Assembly: GCA_947178115.1 (NCBI GenBank)
Contig: CAMWXF010000117.1
Span: 1-6,288, forward strand
DNA length: 6,288 bases
From: an uncultured Lachnospiraceae bacterium
GTDB taxonomy: Bacteria > Bacillota > Clostridia > Lachnospirales > Lachnospiraceae
Direction: 5' to 3'
Below are positions 1 to 6,035 of this stretch, one piece after another (the first letter of the stretch is position 1; each line of letters opens with the position of its first letter). A program made the position numbers and the translations under genes. The notes beneath the pieces were generated by a model. It was not told the origin of the DNA and did not search any database. It was given only the letters and a program-made list of their open reading frames with translations.

Positions 1-64
1 CTGGATGTTAAATATCAAAAGGAGTTAATCAGAGGCGTATCTAAAAAGCAATCCGCTTCTTTCT
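1..64 (+). other. Probable coding trace upstream of the annotated HAD start; end of a preceding frame or frameshifted N-terminus
   Basis: Frame 1 is open from the left edge to a TAA at 88-90 and reads LDVKYQKELIRGVSK before the A-run at 43-47. The frame of the downstream HAD gene has a TAA at 26-28 and then reads SEAYLKSNPLLSVDTYVERL with no ATG. Removing one A from the five-A run at 43-47 would join the frames as ELIRGVSKSNPLLSVDTYVERL, which reads like continuous protein. So this stretch is either the tail of an overlapping upstream gene or the N-terminal part of the HAD protein cut off by a one-base insertion or sequence error. AGGAG at 20-24 has no start codon at a usable distance, so I do not treat it as a working ribosome binding site. 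Confidence 0.45.
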
Positions 65-1915
65 GTGGATACATATGTGGAACGGCTTAAGAGCTATGAC
101 ATCATATCCTTTGATATATTTGATACCCTGATTTTCCGACCGTTTGCCCAGCCCACAGATCTGTTTTTTCTGGTTGGTGAGGAATATGACAGTCTGGATT
201 TTAAAAATATCCGTATTTGGGCGGAATGGGATGCAAGGGTAAAGTGTAAGAAGCGAGATGGTCATACGGAGGTTGGCCTTAAAGATATCTGGCAAAATTT
301 AGCTAAAGAAACGGGTCTGTCTGTCGAAGAGGGGATGGAGCGAGAGCAAAAAATTGAGCAAAAGCTCTGCTATGCGAATCCGTTCATGCTGGAGGTATGG
401 AAGCGGCTTCAATCCATGAATAAGAAAATGATCGTAGTATCTGATATGTACCTGCCTAAAGAATGTATCGAAAAGATTTTGGAGGGCGCGGGGTATACAG
501 GGATAGAGAAGATATATGTATCGAATGAATATCAGAAAAGCAAAGCAGACGGCAGTCTGTATAGGGAGGTTATGAAAGACTGGTGTGCCAACGGTTTTTC
601 CATCGTACATATCGGGGACAATCCTCACAGTGACAGGGACATGGCAAAGCGAAGCGGTATGGATGTGCTGCCTTATCAAAATATAAATAAAAATATTTTG
701 TTGTATCGCCCTGCAGATATGTCTTCTATAGTGGGCAGTGCATATAGGGCGATTGTGAGCGGTCATCTTTATAACGGGCTTTATTCTTATGGGATGGACT
801 ATGAGTACGGATTTATTTACGGCGGTCTGTTTGCAGTCGGATACTGCAGCTTCATTCATGAGTATTATAAACAGCATGGATTGGATAAAGTGTTATTCCT
901 GTCCAGGGATGGGGACATATTGAAGCAGGTGTATGACTTCCTTTATCCGGAGGATTCCACGGAATATGTTTACTGGTCCAGAAAGGCTGCGGTAAAGCTT
1001 ATGGCGCATGGGGACAGGCATGATTACTTCCGGAGATTTATTTATCATAAGATGAACCAGAGCTATACGGTATTGCAGATTTTACATTCCATGGAGTTAG
1101 ACAGTCTGGCCGGACAGTTGACGGACTGGAGGGAAATCTGGTTTGACAGGGACAGAGATGAAAAGGACGGACGGTTTATCGATTTAAGACCGGAGGATGA
1201 ACTGACAGATAAAAACGGTCCTCTGCTCAGGGAATTTTTGGAAGCAAAGTGGGAACAGGTAATGGAGGTATATGCTTCCCAAATGACAGCCGCCGAAAAG
1301 TACTATACCCAGGTGCTGAAAGAATGTGGCAAAGTGGCAGCAGTGGACATCGGCTGGGCGGGCAGTGGAGCGGTTTCGCTTTCTCATTTGGTCGAGAAGG
1401 TTTGGAAATTACCGTGCCGGGTGACAGGAATCATTGCCGGAACCAATACGATACATAATGCAGAGCCGGATGCATCCGAGATTTTTCTGCAGAATGGGAA
1501 GCTGGTGGCATATCTGTATTCTCAAAGCCACAACAGGGATCTGCTTAAGAAACATGATCCGAATAAAAATTATAATGTTCTGTGGGAATTGCTGTTGTCT
1601 TCACCGACACCGCAGTTTACAGGATTTTATGAGGGCAGACGGAAGCCAGATGGGGAGGATTCGCGGTATATCGAGGATTGTGACATTACGCTTGCTTTTG
1701 GTAAAGCAGATAGGAATCAGGAAGGGATTCGGGAAATTCAAAGGGGCATTCTTGATTTTGCCTATGAATACCAAAGGCATTTTAAAGATTTCCCCTATAT
1801 GTTTCATATCAGCGGCAGGGATGCGTATGCTCCGATGCTTGTTGCGGCAAGTCATCATGAGCGGTATTTGCGGACGGTTGAAAAGAGGTTTTCTTTTGAA
1901 AAAAATATTGTTTGA
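65..1915 (+). CDS. HAD-like domain protein with C-terminal domain of unknown function (COG5610-like), surface-polysaccharide associated type
   Basis: The 616-residue product begins with a HAD-superfamily domain (about residues 10-215). Motif I is SFDIFDTL, with nucleophile Asp17. Motif II is VVSDMY with Ser126. A motif III lysine lies at 158 or 160. Motif IV is GDNPHSD with Asp185 and Asp190. The residue two after the nucleophile is Phe19, not the Asp of classical HAD phosphatases, so phosphatase chemistry is not assured. Residues about 240-616 form a second domain with FLSRDGD (278-284) and VDIGWAGS (427-434), which I associate with COG5610 proteins of unknown biochemistry. Such proteins often occur among capsule or cell-wall glycan genes; a role in glycan assembly is inference. 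No signal peptide or membrane segment is evident, so it is probably cytosolic. GTG at 65 is the first available start in this frame but lacks a Shine-Dalgarno sequence, and the sequence upstream also looks coding, so the N-terminus may be incomplete. No clear terminator follows the stop. Confidence 0.82.
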   Translation: MDTYVERLKSYDIISFDIFDTLIFRPFAQPTDLFFLVGEEYDSLDFKNIRIWAEWDARVKCKKRDGHTEVGLKDIWQNLAKETGLSVEEGMEREQKIEQKLCYANPFMLEVWKRLQSMNKKMIVVSDMYLPKECIEKILEGAGYTGIEKIYVSNEYQKSKADGSLYREVMKDWCANGFSIVHIGDNPHSDRDMAKRSGMDVLPYQNINKNILLYRPADMSSIVGSAYRAIVSGHLYNGLYSYGMDYEYGFIYGGLFAVGYCSFIHEYYKQHGLDKVLFLSRDGDILKQVYDFLYPEDSTEYVYWSRKAAVKLMAHGDRHDYFRRFIYHKMNQSYTVLQILHSMELDSLAGQLTDWREIWFDRDRDEKDGRFIDLRPEDELTDKNGPLLREFLEAKWEQVMEVYASQMTAAEKYYTQVLKECGKVAAVDIGWAGSGAVSLSHLVEKVWKLPCRVTGIIAGTNTIHNAEPDASEIFLQNGKLVAYLYSQSHNRDLLKKHDPNKNYNVLWELLLSSPTPQFTGFYEGRRKPDGEDSRYIEDCDITLAFGKADRNQEGIREIQRGILDFAYEYQRHFKDFPYMFHISGRDAYAPMLVAASHHERYLRTVEKRFSFEKNIV

Positions 1916-1995
1916 TTATAGTGCCTGATGAATATGAATCGTAAGCTTCATTTGTAGTGCGATGCCTTAAGGTTCCATAGCATACTTTCATTGTT

Positions 1996-2001
1996 TATAA
2001 T
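1996..2001 (+). promoter_or_regulatory. Candidate -10 box (TATAAT) of the Spo0A-like gene
   Basis: A perfect TATAAT lies 92 bases before the start codon at 2093. The hexamer 17 bases upstream (TTCCAT at 1973-1978) is a poor match to TTGACA, and the TG at 1992-1993 is one base off the extended -10 position. The promoter would therefore be weak or need an activator. Predicted transcription start is near 2008, inside the first arm of the inverted repeat described next. Confidence 0.5.
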
Positions 2002-2007
2002 AGTTTA

Positions 2008-2033
2008 TGTCGGAAGTCGTCAATATACCGACA
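2008..2033. promoter_or_regulatory. Inverted repeat TGTCGG/CCGACA resembling paired Spo0A boxes; possible autoregulatory operator
   Basis: TGTCGG at 2008-2013 and CCGACA at 2028-2033 are perfect inverted arms around a 14-base spacer, with centres 20 bp apart (about two helical turns). On the top strand the first arm reads TGTCGGA and on the bottom strand the second reads TTTGTCGG. The Spo0A box core is TGTCGAA, so the first arm differs at one base and the second is a looser match. The arms lie at and just downstream of the predicted transcription start, a position suited to repression, as with the Spo0A boxes at abrB. The next gene encodes a Spo0A-type DNA-binding domain. Alternatively this is an RNA hairpin in the leader. 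The binding role is inference. Confidence 0.4.
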
Positions 2034-2035
2034 AA

Positions 2036-2058
2036 GCGTTACTATCAAACAGTAGCGC
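2036..2058 (+). other. Hairpin in the 5' leader of the Spo0A-like gene
   Basis: GCGTTACT (2036-2043) pairs with AGTAGCGC (2051-2058) over 8 bp, including one G-U pair, around the 7-base loop ATCAAAC. It has no T-run after it, so it is not a typical terminator. It ends 23 bases before the ribosome binding site at 2082. It could stabilise the mRNA or affect translation; no known riboswitch class is recognised. Confidence 0.45.
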
Positions 2059-2092
2059 CAAAAACTGTAATTAGGGAAAATGGAGGAGTACA

Positions 2093-2611
2093 ATGGAGAC
2101 TTTAAACGTGACAACATCAAGAGATGAAGAGCAGTTTTATCGGATTTTGAACAATCTGATGCGCACCAACAAGGCATTTCAGATTATGATAACCGTACCG
2201 TCGGGAACGAAAGATGAGGATATACAAATAACGGATGCAGCAGCACAGCAGAATACGGTACGTGATTTGGAAAAAGATGTGACGGATATGATCCACGAGA
2301 TCGGCGTGCCTGCGCATATTAAAGGATATCAGTATCTGCGGGAGGCGATCATGATGTCGGTGGAGGATGTGGAGATGCTTGGATCGATCACCAAGATACT
2401 TTATCCGACGATCGCCAAGAAATACCAGACCACGCCCAGCCGTGTAGAACGCGCCATAAGGCACGCTATTGAGGTGGCATGGTCAAGAGGCAGGATGGAG
2501 ACACTGGATGCGTTGTTTGGCTATACGATCAATACCGGCAAAGGCAAGCCTACGAATTCGGAGTTCATTGCGCTGATTGCTGATAAGATACGGCTGCAGT
2601 ATCGTAACTGA
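2093..2611 (+). CDS. Receiver-less Spo0A-like regulator (Spo0A C-terminal DNA-binding domain protein)
   Basis: The 172-residue product carries a full Spo0A C-terminal effector domain at about residues 60-170. Diagnostic stretches include [20 protein letters not shown] (67-86), SITKILYP (98-105), [20 protein letters not shown] (113-132), FGYTI (142-146) and [17 protein letters not shown] (152-168). The recognition helix matches Bacillus subtilis Spo0A; E119, R120 and R123 align with residues reported to contact DNA there. Spo0A is normally about 260-270 residues with an N-terminal phosphorylated receiver. Here only about 59 unrelated residues precede the domain, with none of the receiver's aspartate, Thr or Lys landmarks and too little length for the fold. 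The gene looks intact rather than decayed: ATG start, GGAGGAG at 2082-2088, its own -10 box and a terminator. It probably binds 0A-type boxes without phosphorelay control and could mimic, antagonise or tune true Spo0A. I leave the symbol empty because it is not the orthologous full-length spo0A. Confidence 0.93.
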   Translation: METLNVTTSRDEEQFYRILNNLMRTNKAFQIMITVPSGTKDEDIQITDAAAQQNTVRDLEKDVTDMIHEIGVPAHIKGYQYLREAIMMSVEDVEMLGSITKILYPTIAKKYQTTPSRVERAIRHAIEVAWSRGRMETLDALFGYTINTGKGKPTNSEFIALIADKIRLQYRN

Positions 2612-2619
2612 CATTATTT

Positions 2620-2660
2620 GCAGCTGCCGCTGCGCCTGCGGGAACAAGCCCCGCTTTTTT
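2620..2660 (+). terminator. Rho-independent terminator after the Spo0A-like gene
   Basis: GCGGG (2638-2642) pairs with CCCGC (2650-2654) across a 7-base loop and is followed directly by six T residues (2655-2660). Just upstream is a second small hairpin, GCAGC (2620-2624) with GCTGC (2629-2633) and a TGCC loop. It begins nine bases after the stop codon and separates this gene from glgA. Confidence 0.8.
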
Positions 2661-2709
2661 GCGATGCTGTTTTTCAAAATTAATCCTTTTATTGCCAATC
2701 AAAATGCTG

Positions 2710-2715
2710 TATAAT
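2710..2715 (+). promoter_or_regulatory. Candidate -10 box (TATAAT) for glgA
   Basis: A perfect TATAAT sits 56 bases before the glgA ATG and after the preceding terminator, where a promoter is required. The -35 region is poor: TTTTAT at 2687-2692 has 17-base spacing but only a partial match, while the better TTGCCA at 2692-2697 is too close at 12 bases. Predicted start is near 2722. Confidence 0.55.
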
Positions 2716-2765
2716 ATGTTTTAAGAGTTTATAAGACTGGACAATCTATTTGTTGGAGGGTTAGC

Positions 2766-4211
2766 ATGAAAAATATTTTGTTTGTAGCGTCAGAGGGTGT
2801 TCCTTTTATCAAGACAGGTGGTTTGGCGGATGTAGTAGGTTCCCTGCCGAAATGTATCGACAGGCAATATTTTGACATCAGGGTGATCCTTCCCAAATAT
2901 ACCTGTATGAAGCAGGAGATGAAGGATAAGCTCACATATAAGACTCATTTCTACATGGGGTTCCATTGGAAAGAAGAGTATGTGGGTATCATGGAATCCG
3001 AGGTTGACGGGGTGAAATATTATTTCATCGATAATGAAGCCTTTTTCGGTGGTTTCAGACCATACAGTGATAATGCGCTGTTTGAAATCGAGAAGTATGC
3101 ATTTTTCTGTAAAGCAGCACTTTCCATCCTGCCGGTGATTGATTTCAGGCCTGATCTGATCCACTGCCATGACTGGCAGACGGGACTCATTCCGGTATAT
3201 CTGAAAGAGAGATTCCAGGGCGGCGATTTCTACAGGGGCATCAAGACCGTTATGACCATTCATAACCTAAAGTTCCAAGGAAAATGGAGTGTGAAGGAAG
3301 TCAAGGAGATTACGGGACTGCCGGATTATTTCTTTACGTCCGATAAGTTGGAAGCATATAAGGATGCCAATCTCTTAAAGGGCGGTCTGGTGTATGCAGA
3401 TGCCATTACTACCGTCAGCGATACTTACGCAGAGGAGATCAAGACGGCGTTCTACGGAGAGGGACTGAACGGATTGCTCTGTGCCAGAGCGCGGGATCTG
3501 AGGGGTATTGTCAACGGTGTCGATTATGATGAATTTAATCCGGAGACGGATAAATTCATTGAGAATCAATATAATGCGATGAATTTCCGTAAGGAAAAGA
3601 TTAAGAACAAGCGTGCATTACAGGCGGAGTTAGGGCTTAATCAGGACGACAGGACGATGATGATCGGTATCGTGTCCCGTCTGACGGGGCAGAAAGGTTT
3701 CGATCTGATCGCCTATATTATGGATGAGCTCTGTCAGGATAATGTGCAGATCGTGGTGTTGGGAACCGGTGAGGAGCAGTATGAGAATATGTTCCGTCAT
3801 TTTGATTGGAAATACCATGGTAAAGTATCGGCTAATATCTATTACTCCGATGCATTATCCCACAAGATCTATGCGGCGAGTGATGTGTTCCTTATGCCAT
3901 CCCTGTTCGAGCCTTGCGGCTTGAGCCAGCTTATGTCGCTGCGGTACGGCACGGTACCGATCGTGCGGGAAACGGGTGGTCTGAAAGACACCGTACAGCC
4001 ATATAATGAATATGAGGGAACCGGTACGGGCTTCAGCTTCACGAATTATAATGCCCATGAGATGCTCGGCACCATCCGCTATGCGGAGCACATATACTAC
4101 GATAAGAAGCGCGAGTGGAATAAGATCGTGGACAGGGCGATGGCGGTAGATTTCTCGTGGCATGTGTCTGCGAAGAAATATCAGGAGATGTATGACTGGC
4201 TGATCGGTTAA
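2766..4211 (+). CDS. glgA: Glycogen synthase (ADP-glucose type, GT5)
   Basis: The 481-residue product has the usual length and both GT-B domains of bacterial and plant GT5 starch/glycogen synthases. It transfers glucose from ADP-glucose to the non-reducing end of an alpha-1,4-glucan in the cytosol. The N-terminal signature KTGGLADVVGSLPK (16-29) holds the ADP-glucose-binding Lys16. HCHDWQTG lies at 133-140 and TIHN at 164-167 with His166. The C-terminal domain has SRLTGQKG (304-311, Arg305 and Lys310) and FEPCGLSQL (381-389) with the conserved Glu382 near the catalytic site, then RETGGLKDTV (401-410). All expected catalytic positions are present. The ATG at 2766 is preceded by GGAGGG (2755-2760) at a good distance. 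Its own promoter and terminator indicate a single-gene unit, unlike the common glgBCDA/P operons; partner genes glgC and glgB must lie elsewhere. ADP- rather than UDP-glucose use is inferred from the family. Confidence 0.97.
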   Translation: MKNILFVASEGVPFIKTGGLADVVGSLPKCIDRQYFDIRVILPKYTCMKQEMKDKLTYKTHFYMGFHWKEEYVGIMESEVDGVKYYFIDNEAFFGGFRPYSDNALFEIEKYAFFCKAALSILPVIDFRPDLIHCHDWQTGLIPVYLKERFQGGDFYRGIKTVMTIHNLKFQGKWSVKEVKEITGLPDYFFTSDKLEAYKDANLLKGGLVYADAITTVSDTYAEEIKTAFYGEGLNGLLCARARDLRGIVNGVDYDEFNPETDKFIENQYNAMNFRKEKIKNKRALQAELGLNQDDRTMMIGIVSRLTGQKGFDLIAYIMDELCQDNVQIVVLGTGEEQYENMFRHFDWKYHGKVSANIYYSDALSHKIYAASDVFLMPSLFEPCGLSQLMSLRYGTVPIVRETGGLKDTVQPYNEYEGTGTGFSFTNYNAHEMLGTIRYAEHIYYDKKREWNKIVDRAMAVDFSWHVSAKKYQEMYDWLIG

Positions 4212-4243
4212 ACCGGAACTGATGGTAATACATACAGGATATC

Positions 4244-4271
4244 AGAGCAAGTCCCTTGGCTTGCTCTTTTT
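4244..4271 (+). terminator. Rho-independent terminator after glgA
   Basis: AGAGCAAG (4244-4251) pairs perfectly with CTTGCTCT (4260-4267) around an 8-base loop, and a run of five T residues (4267-4271) follows. It starts 33 bases after the glgA stop and ends 38 bases before the flippase ATG. No promoter is convincing between it and that gene, so some read-through may supply the downstream gene. Confidence 0.88.
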
Positions 4272-4298
4272 GACCGTATGGGAAAACAGTGATTACTC

Positions 4299-4303
4299 GG
4301 AGG
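4299..4303 (+). promoter_or_regulatory. Ribosome binding site that sets the flippase start at 4310
   Basis: GGAGG lies six bases before ATG 4310. A GTG at 4289 in the same frame would extend the protein by seven residues, but it lies upstream of this site and has no Shine-Dalgarno sequence of its own. The ATG is therefore preferred. Confidence 0.85.
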
Positions 4304-4309
4304 CAGCAC

Positions 4310-5947
4310 ATGAACGAACAAAAGAAAAAGAATAATTTTGTGCGCCAAGCGGGTATTCTGGCCGCGTCGGGCATGATCGTTAAGGTCATAAGTCTGATCT
4401 ATCGCAGCCCACTGCGGAGTATTATCGGGCTGGAAGGCAACGGGTATTACAGCACGGCGGTCAATATTTATACGATCATACTGTTGATCTCTTCCTACAG
4501 CATACCTTCGGCAATCTCCAAGGTGATCGCACAGAAACTGGCCTTTAAAGAATATCGAAACGCGCAGCGGGTTTTTCAGTGCGCGCTTCTGTATGTATTG
4601 GTGGTGGGCGGTATCGCGTCCGTCTTCACCTTTGTGGCGGCACCGTTTTTGATGGGGAACAGCGTCCATTCTGTGGCGGCGCTGCGGGTACTTGCACCGA
4701 CGATCTTTTTTTCGGGTCTTCTGGGCGTGTTAAGGGGTTACTTTCAGGCATATGGTTCCATGCTGCACACATCGATTTCCCAGATCTTAGAGCAGATTTT
4801 AAATGCTGTGGTAAGTATTCTCGCAGCTTATCTGCTGATGAAGATGGTGGCGGGGGAAAGCGCTACCACACAGGCTGTCTATGGATCGGCCGGGAGCGCA
4901 TTGGGCACCGGGGCGGGTGTGGTGACGGCACTTCTATTTATGTTCGGCATGTATCTGCTGAACCGTAAGATGATAAACAGGCGCGCCGACCATGATAAAA
5001 CACAGCATACGGACAGCTACGGCGAAATTTTTAAAATGATCTTTACGATTGTGACACCGTTTATCTTAAGTACATTTATTTATAATTGCTCTACCGTCGT
5101 GAATATGGAGATTTATTATAGTATCCTGATCGATTACAGGGAAATGGATTCGGTGGCGGCGCATATTGATTACGGTATTTTTTCGACGCAGGCTGTGTCG
5201 ATGATCAACATTCCCATTGCCATAGCTTCCGCCATGTCTTCTGCGGCCATGCCGGGAGTGGCGGCGTCTTATGTGCGGCAGGAATACAGGAAGACAAAAC
5301 AGCAGGTAACGAAGGCGATCCGGATGACAATGCTGATTGCCATACCGGCATCCGTCGGGCTGCTGCTTTTAGCCAAACCGATCATGCACTTTATTTTCCC
5401 ACAGCAAGATTCGCTGGATCAGGCATCGGGGCTGCTGGCGGCTCTGGCTGTCACAGTCATTCTGTACTGTCTGTCAACGTTGACGAATGCTGTACTGCAG
5501 GGAATCGGTAAGGTCAATACACCGGTCATCCATTCGGTGGTGGCGCTGGTGATTCAGGTGGCTGGGCTGGTGGCGCTTTTGTGGTATACGGATCTGAATC
5601 TGTACGCGCTGGTCTGCGCCAATATCATCTATTCTCTGGTCATGTGCATTCTGAATCAGATTTCGGTCAGAAAGCATTTGGGATATAGGCAGGAGCTTGT
5701 GAAAACTTTTGTCATACCGTTTGTTTCCTCGCTGTTGATGGGGGCGGTTGCGTACGGTGTATATTATGGATTATATATGGTGCTTCCCGTCAGCAGAGTG
5801 GTTCTTTTAGTGGCGATCGGGATCGGAGCTATGGTTTATTTTGCAATGATCCTGCTGCTCGGCGGCGTGAACGAGAGAGAGCTGCGGGAATTCCCGAAGG
5901 GAGCTATGCTGGTGCATATTGCGAAGAAGGTTCACTTATTAAAATAA
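4310..5947 (+). CDS. MOP-superfamily lipid flippase of the MurJ/YtgP/SpoVB group
   Basis: The 545-residue integral membrane protein has about 14 hydrophobic segments, roughly at 15-35, 48-68, 88-112, 124-146, 155-180, 196-217, 245-262, 287-310, 337-361, 376-396, 405-425, 430-450, 465-490 and 495-518. Family landmarks are an N-terminal FVRQAGILAASGMIVKVISL with YRSPL (31-35), SSYSIPSAISK (61-71), LRGYFQAYGSM (141-151) and AGSALGTGAGVVTALLF (194-210). The length matches Bacillus YtgP (MurJ, about 544 residues). The group exports undecaprenyl-linked precursors: MurJ/YtgP flips lipid II for peptidoglycan, and SpoVB serves spore cortex synthesis. Sequence reading alone does not separate these two or exclude a Wzx-like polysaccharide exporter, so no symbol is given. 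A strong GGAGG fixes the start. The gene lies between terminators on both sides, so it is largely monocistronic. Confidence 0.88.
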   Translation: MNEQKKKNNFVRQAGILAASGMIVKVISLIYRSPLRSIIGLEGNGYYSTAVNIYTIILLISSYSIPSAISKVIAQKLAFKEYRNAQRVFQCALLYVLVVGGIASVFTFVAAPFLMGNSVHSVAALRVLAPTIFFSGLLGVLRGYFQAYGSMLHTSISQILEQILNAVVSILAAYLLMKMVAGESATTQAVYGSAGSALGTGAGVVTALLFMFGMYLLNRKMINRRADHDKTQHTDSYGEIFKMIFTIVTPFILSTFIYNCSTVVNMEIYYSILIDYREMDSVAAHIDYGIFSTQAVSMINIPIAIASAMSSAAMPGVAASYVRQEYRKTKQQVTKAIRMTMLIAIPASVGLLLLAKPIMHFIFPQQDSLDQASGLLAALAVTVILYCLSTLTNAVLQGIGKVNTPVIHSVVALVIQVAGLVALLWYTDLNLYALVCANIIYSLVMCILNQISVRKHLGYRQELVKTFVIPFVSSLLMGAVAYGVYYGLYMVLPVSRVVLLVAIGIGAMVYFAMILLLGGVNERELREFPKGAMLVHIAKKVHLLK

Positions 5948-5969
5948 AAAAGAAAATAGTAGAGAAACG

Positions 5970-5998
5970 GAATAAATGATTGTCCAATAACAAATACT
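5970..5998 (+). promoter_or_regulatory. Weak candidate sporulation-type promoter for the small coat gene pair
   Basis: GAATAAA (5970-5976) and CAAATACT (5991-5998), 14 bases apart, partly resemble the SigE consensus (KMATATT and CATACANT). The predicted start would be near 6005, inside the terminator's right arm. Each element has about two mismatches, so chance is a real possibility. It is listed because the downstream genes look sporulation-related and no better vegetative promoter is seen. Confidence 0.2.
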
Positions 5999-6020
5999 GT
6001 TTAGGACAATCATTTTTATT
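5974..6020 (+). terminator. Terminator hairpin after the flippase gene, in the leader of the next gene
   Basis: AAATGATTGTCC (5974-5985) and GGACAATCATTT (6004-6015) form a perfect 12-bp stem. The 18-base loop can itself pair in part, AACA (5989-5992) with TGTT (5998-6001). A T-rich tract (6013-6022, interrupted by one A at 6018) follows. It starts 26 bases after the stop codon and ends just before AGGAGG at 6023-6028 of the next gene. The stem flanks are A on the left and T on the right, so it may act in both directions. The repeat could also be an operator for the coat gene pair. Confidence 0.8.
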
Positions 6021-6035
6021 TTAGGAGGTAATCAA

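Noticed and set aside
322..328. Exact Spo0A box core TGTCGAA
   Set aside because: It lies inside the HAD coding sequence, far from any promoter; about one chance copy of a 7-mer is expected on two strands in a window this size.
299..877. Long minus-strand open frame
   Set aside because: It lies wholly within the HAD gene, has no recognisable domain or ribosome binding site, and its odd composition fits an antisense shadow.
1434..1928. Overlapping + strand open frame of 164 codons
   Set aside because: Rich in Met, Arg, Cys and Ile with no recognisable motif; it shadows the C-terminal part of the HAD gene in another frame.
1926..1960. Possible terminator after the HAD gene
   Set aside because: Only a 5-bp pairing (ATGAA with TTCAT) with no G/C content or T-run sufficient for termination.
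1965..1972. Palindrome CCTTAAGG in the intergenic region
   Set aside because: Short palindrome with no second copy and no clear link to the promoter; nothing beyond chance can be supported.
4270..4298. Promoter for the flippase gene based on TTGACC at 4270-4275
   Set aside because: The -35 match is good, but the hexamer at 17-base spacing (TTACTC) does not resemble TATAAT and the start would fall on the ribosome binding site.
4289..4309. GTG start giving seven extra residues on the flippase
   Set aside because: The GGAGG at 4299-4303 lies within this stretch and is correctly placed for ATG 4310; GTG 4289 has no ribosome binding site.
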